Positions 61,649 through 64,000 of a stretch of 64,000 bases of DNA are shown here, piece after piece. Numbering within the stretch: position 1 is the stretch's first letter; each line of letters starts with the position of its first letter. Below the pieces are notes generated by a model. That model saw only the letters and a list, made by a program, of their open reading frames with translations, was not told the origin of the DNA and ran no database searches. The stretch comes from Robertmurraya dakarensis (GTDB lineage Bacteria; Bacillota; Bacilli; Bacillales; Cytobacillaceae): contig NZ_LT707409.1 in the NCBI RefSeq assembly GCF_900156875.1, forward strand, positions 966,113-1,030,112, in the 5' to 3' direction. Made by a program: the position numbers and the translations under genes.

Positions 61649-63202
61649 TTGAGCACATTTGATTACTTATCGGAGACCTCGATTTATGAAATGCTGGAAA
61701 AATCAGTTCAAGAATATCCGAACAGGATAGCCGTTATCGATGGATCCATTCAGTGTACATATACACAGCTAAAGACATGGGTCGACACCTTTGCTTCCCA
61801 TCTAGTACAGAAAGGATTTCAAAAGGGTGACCGAGTAGGGTTGATGTTACCGAATGGCATTCATTATGTTATTTCCTATTACGCGACACAACGGTTAGGC
61901 GGTACCGTTGTTCAAGTTAATCCTCTGTACCAAACGTCGGAGTTACAATATATTATTGACGATTCCACTCCGAAATGGTTTATCTGTCAAGAACATCAAT
62001 CCGAAAAACTGGATAAAATCACCAATACTAATAATATGAGCGTTATTTTTACAAAGGATAAAAATGGAGTTGATCAAATTCTGTTAACAGAACAGATTAA
62101 GGAGCTTCCGCCTCTACAAATAATTGCGAAAGAGGACGTTGCGGTTCTTCAATATACAGGAGGGACCACAGGAAAGTCAAAGGGAGCAATGCTCACTCAT
62201 TTTAACGTTCTTTGTAATATTCACCAAACAGGTGCCATCTACGCTCCCGTCATTAAAAAAGGTGAGGAAAGGCTTTTGGGAATTGCGCCATTGACACATG
62301 CAATGGCTATGACAAACATGAATTATGCATTAGTTTGTATAGCAGCCACCTACATCATTCTTGAAAAATTTAATACAAAAGCATTGCTGGAGCTAATTAA
62401 AGAATATCGACCGACCTTTTTCGTCGGTGCTCCTACCATGTATATTGCTTTACTGAACCACCCAGATTTAGAGCAATACGATTTGTCTTGCTTCAAACTC
62501 TTACTTGCTGGATCTGCACCACTGCCGGTTGAAGTTATCAAGCAGTTAGAAGAAAAAACAGGCGCGATCATTTTTGAAGGATACGGATTATCAGAAGTCA
62601 CGACATCTGCAACAAGAACTCCATTGAACGGAAAACGGAAAATTGGCAGCGTGGGCATGCCGCTGCCTGAGACAGAGGCTAAAATTGTTGATTTGGAAAC
62701 AGGTCTGAAGGAAATGCCTAATGGAGAAGAAGGCGAACTGATTGTAAAAGGGCCGCAGATCATGAAAGGGTATTGGAACAAACCGCTAGAAACAGCGGAA
62801 ACGATTCGCGATGGCTGGCTCTATACCGGTGACATTGCGATACGAGATGAAGATGGCTATTATTTTATAGTAGGAAGGAAAAAAGACATGGTCATTGCTG
62901 GAGGATTAAATATTTATCCTGCAGAAGTGGAGGATGTTTTATATCAGCATTCAGACATAGCCGAAACCTGTGTATTTGGTGTCCCGGATGCGTATCTTGG
63001 TGAAAAATTGCTGGCTGTTGTTGTCTTAAAAGAAGGATCAACCCTTACAGAAGATGAATTGCTTAGCTGGTGTGAAGAGCGCATGGCCAGGTACAAAGTT
63101 CCAAGAGGAATTGAGTTCCGCGACGAAATTCCAAAGACGTTTGTAGGCAAGGTTCTGCGCCGCAAGCTTGTTGAGGAATTTGCAAATAAGCAAAACGCTT
63201 GA
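61649..63202 (+). CDS. Long-chain acyl-CoA ligase (AMP-forming)
   Basis: 517 residues. P-loop QYTGGTTGKSKGAMLTH (about 167-183), A5 FEGYGLSEVTT (about 311-321), A7 WLYTGDIA (about 391-398), A8 VGRKKDMVIAGGLNIYPAEV (about 409-428) and Lys in KTFVGKVLRRKL at the end. This is the FadD/LcfA type. TTG 61649 is behind GAGAGGGG. It would load the acid for the dehydrogenase and SDR encoded upstream. Closed by the terminator at 63265-63321. Confidence 0.93.
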   Translation: MSTFDYLSETSIYEMLEKSVQEYPNRIAVIDGSIQCTYTQLKTWVDTFASHLVQKGFQKGDRVGLMLPNGIHYVISYYATQRLGGTVVQVNPLYQTSELQYIIDDSTPKWFICQEHQSEKLDKITNTNNMSVIFTKDKNGVDQILLTEQIKELPPLQIIAKEDVAVLQYTGGTTGKSKGAMLTHFNVLCNIHQTGAIYAPVIKKGEERLLGIAPLTHAMAMTNMNYALVCIAATYIILEKFNTKALLELIKEYRPTFFVGAPTMYIALLNHPDLEQYDLSCFKLLLAGSAPLPVEVIKQLEEKTGAIIFEGYGLSEVTTSATRTPLNGKRKIGSVGMPLPETEAKIVDLETGLKEMPNGEEGELIVKGPQIMKGYWNKPLETAETIRDGWLYTGDIAIRDEDGYYFIVGRKKDMVIAGGLNIYPAEVEDVLYQHSDIAETCVFGVPDAYLGEKLLAVVVLKEGSTLTEDELLSWCEERMARYKVPRGIEFRDEIPKTFVGKVLRRKLVEEFANKQNA

Positions 63203-63264
63203 TTTGAGGCAGCAGAAGCTAATAGCTGCATGACTGAATTTGTTACTGTCATTTACTTATGACT

Positions 63265-63321
63265 ATCACTCGCCATTAACTCAAACAACTGTTTGTTGAG
63301 TCGATCGCGAGTGATTTTTTA
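63265..63321 (+). terminator. Terminator after the acyl-CoA ligase gene
   Basis: ATCACTCGC (63265-63273) pairs with GCGAGTGAT (63307-63315), with an inner ACTCAAACAAC/GTTTGTTGAGT stem, followed by TTTTTT. Confidence 0.9.
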
Positions 63322-63384
63322 ATAAAATAAAATAGATAGAAGATATTGATTAGCTTGGTCTAAGAAACAGCGTATTTATCAAGG

Positions 63385-63689
63385 ATTCAGACAAAAGCTT
63401 CATCAACTTGAAAAATGGAGTCCGAAAAAGAGGGTTATTCCGACAAGAAATTCGCCAAAATGCCATGACAAGTCTGAATACGAACGCGATTCGGACAAGA
63501 GGCTTACCTGACAGCGATATACAGTCTGAATTCAGAGTTGATTCGGACAGGGCAATCACTAAATAGCCAAGCATAGTCCGAAGAAGTGGTTGATTCAGAC
63601 AAGAAGAGCACCAATAAGCCAGAACGAGTCTGAATACGAATGGGATTCAGACAGCAGTCGCACCATACAGCAAAGCACAGTCCAAAATA
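63385..63689. repeat. 52-bp dyad array D: six diverged units
   Basis: ATTCNGAC recurs at 63385, 63437, 63489, 63541, 63593 and 63645, exactly 52 bp apart. Most units show the second arm GTCYGAAN 35 bp further on (27 bp between arms). Inner 27-bp segments differ completely from unit to unit, unlike arrays B and C; only arms and geometry are kept. No gene is present in 63322-63750. Confidence 0.9.
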
Positions 63690-63750
63690 GTTGTATTCTA
63701 ATATAATAGAAACTATTAAAACCAATTTTTAAAAAAGCATAATAACTATA

Positions 63751-63780
63751 TTGACAGAATTAAGATTGATGTTCTATACT
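63751..63780 (+). promoter_or_regulatory. Probable SigA promoter of the LacI-family gene
   Basis: TTGACA (63751-63756), 18-bp spacer and TATACT (63775-63780). Confidence 0.75.
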
Positions 63781-63785
63781 GTGTA

Positions 63786-63799
63786 TGTAACGGGTTACA
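63786..63799 (+). promoter_or_regulatory. LacI-type operator 1
   Basis: TGTAACGGGTTACA, a near-palindrome with a central GG, 6 bp downstream of the -10 box. It lies over the expected transcription start, a position for repression. Confidence 0.65.
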
Positions 63800-63839
63800 C
63801 AATAATAGTTTTTAAAACTATTTATTTTTTCGTTAAACA

Positions 63840-63853
63840 TGTAACCGGTTACA
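63840..63853 (+). promoter_or_regulatory. LacI-type operator 2 (also a perfect cre match)
   Basis: TGTAACCGGTTACA is a perfect palindrome and fits the cre consensus TGWAANCGNTNWCA. It is 54 bp from operator 1, about five helical turns. Either the encoded regulator or CcpA may bind. Confidence 0.7.
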
Positions 63854-63924
63854 TATATAAACAACATATGAATATCAATTTTATATAAAATAATGCTTAC
63901 ATTGTCTTTGGATTTGGGGTGATT

Positions 63925-64000
63925 GTGATTGCGACGATAAAAGAAGTAGCAAAAGAAGCGGGTGTTTCGGTTGCTACGGTTTCAAGGGTGCTAAATAACA
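63925..64000 (+). CDS. LacI-family transcriptional regulator, N-terminal fragment
   Basis: Only the DNA-binding start is in the window: ATIKEVAKEAGVSVATVSRV, a complete LacI-type helix-turn-helix, continuing past the edge. The start is GTG 63925 or, with better spacing from GGGGTGA (63916-63922), ATT 63928, which would give the usual MATIKEVAKEAG. It probably controls its own promoter through the two palindromes upstream and sugar genes further right. Confidence 0.9.
   Translation, partial: MIATIKEVAKEAGVSVATVSRVLNN

Overview
The window looks like chromosome from a low-GC, spore-forming Bacillaceae bacterium (Bacillus sensu lato). Supporting signs are AGGAGG-type ribosome sites, SigA, SigL and CcpA signals, cspC almost identical to that of B. 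subtilis, PadR and XRE regulators paired with small membrane proteins, and compact intrinsic terminators. The left edge cuts an L-2-hydroxyglutarate oxidase gene and the right edge cuts a LacI-family regulator gene. I saw no tRNA, rRNA or CRISPR array.

Layout. 1-7 kb: lhgO end, asnA, cspC, several very small ORFs, a DUF2975/XRE pair, a lipoprotein and an EamA exporter. 7.3-12.4 kb: an ABC sugar-import operon with an FGGY kinase. 12.4-15.5 kb: a metallophosphoesterase, a UDG-superfamily-like protein, a DUF1835/DUF3658 protein and a small membrane protein. 16-20 kb: an enoyl-CoA hydratase, a gene with an in-frame TGA that reads as a selenoprotein of the GrdB/PrdB-related family, an orphan TRAP binding protein behind a cre site, and a His-rich protein. 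20.1-22.0 kb: a group IIC intron sitting exactly at an intrinsic terminator. 22.6-28 kb: a CBS-PAS sigma-54 activator divergent from an acyl-CoA dehydrogenase/acyl-CoA ligase pair with a clear -24/-12 promoter. 28-37.4 kb: chrA/padR, a hydrolase, an NCS2 permease, a LuxR regulator facing an R2lox oxidase, a C39-like protease and a padR/DUF2812 pair. 37.7-43.7 kb: acyl-CoA ligase, crotonase, two MFS carriers and an isochorismatase-like hydrolase. 43.8-53 kb: two neighbouring frameshifted genes, TetR, nitroreductase, SEC-C protein, MMPL/YhgE-like pair, VOC and CBS proteins. 53-58 kb: hairpin-repeat arrays, small ORFs, a NERD protein and sstT. 58.3-63.2 kb: two SDRs, an acyl-CoA dehydrogenase and a long-chain acyl-CoA ligase.

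Metabolic theme. Four blocks carry acyl-CoA genes (16.2, 25-28, 37.7-40.1, 58.4-63.2 kb): three acyl-CoA ligases, two acyl-CoA dehydrogenases of the LCAD/isovaleryl type, two crotonases and two SDRs. Together they suggest catabolism of fatty or other carboxylic acids, with at least one block under SigL control. The substrates cannot be read from sequence.

Most unusual points: (1) a UGA-containing selenoprotein gene with a hairpin at bacterial-SECIS distance; (2) four tandem-repeat arrays with unrelated or partly related sequence but the same geometry, a 52-bp period in which 8-9 bp inverted arms flank 27 bp; (3) several genes whose best start codon is AUC, AUU or AUA behind a good Shine-Dalgarno; (4) two adjacent one-base homopolymer frameshifts. 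Points 3 and 4 may be biology or assembly error.
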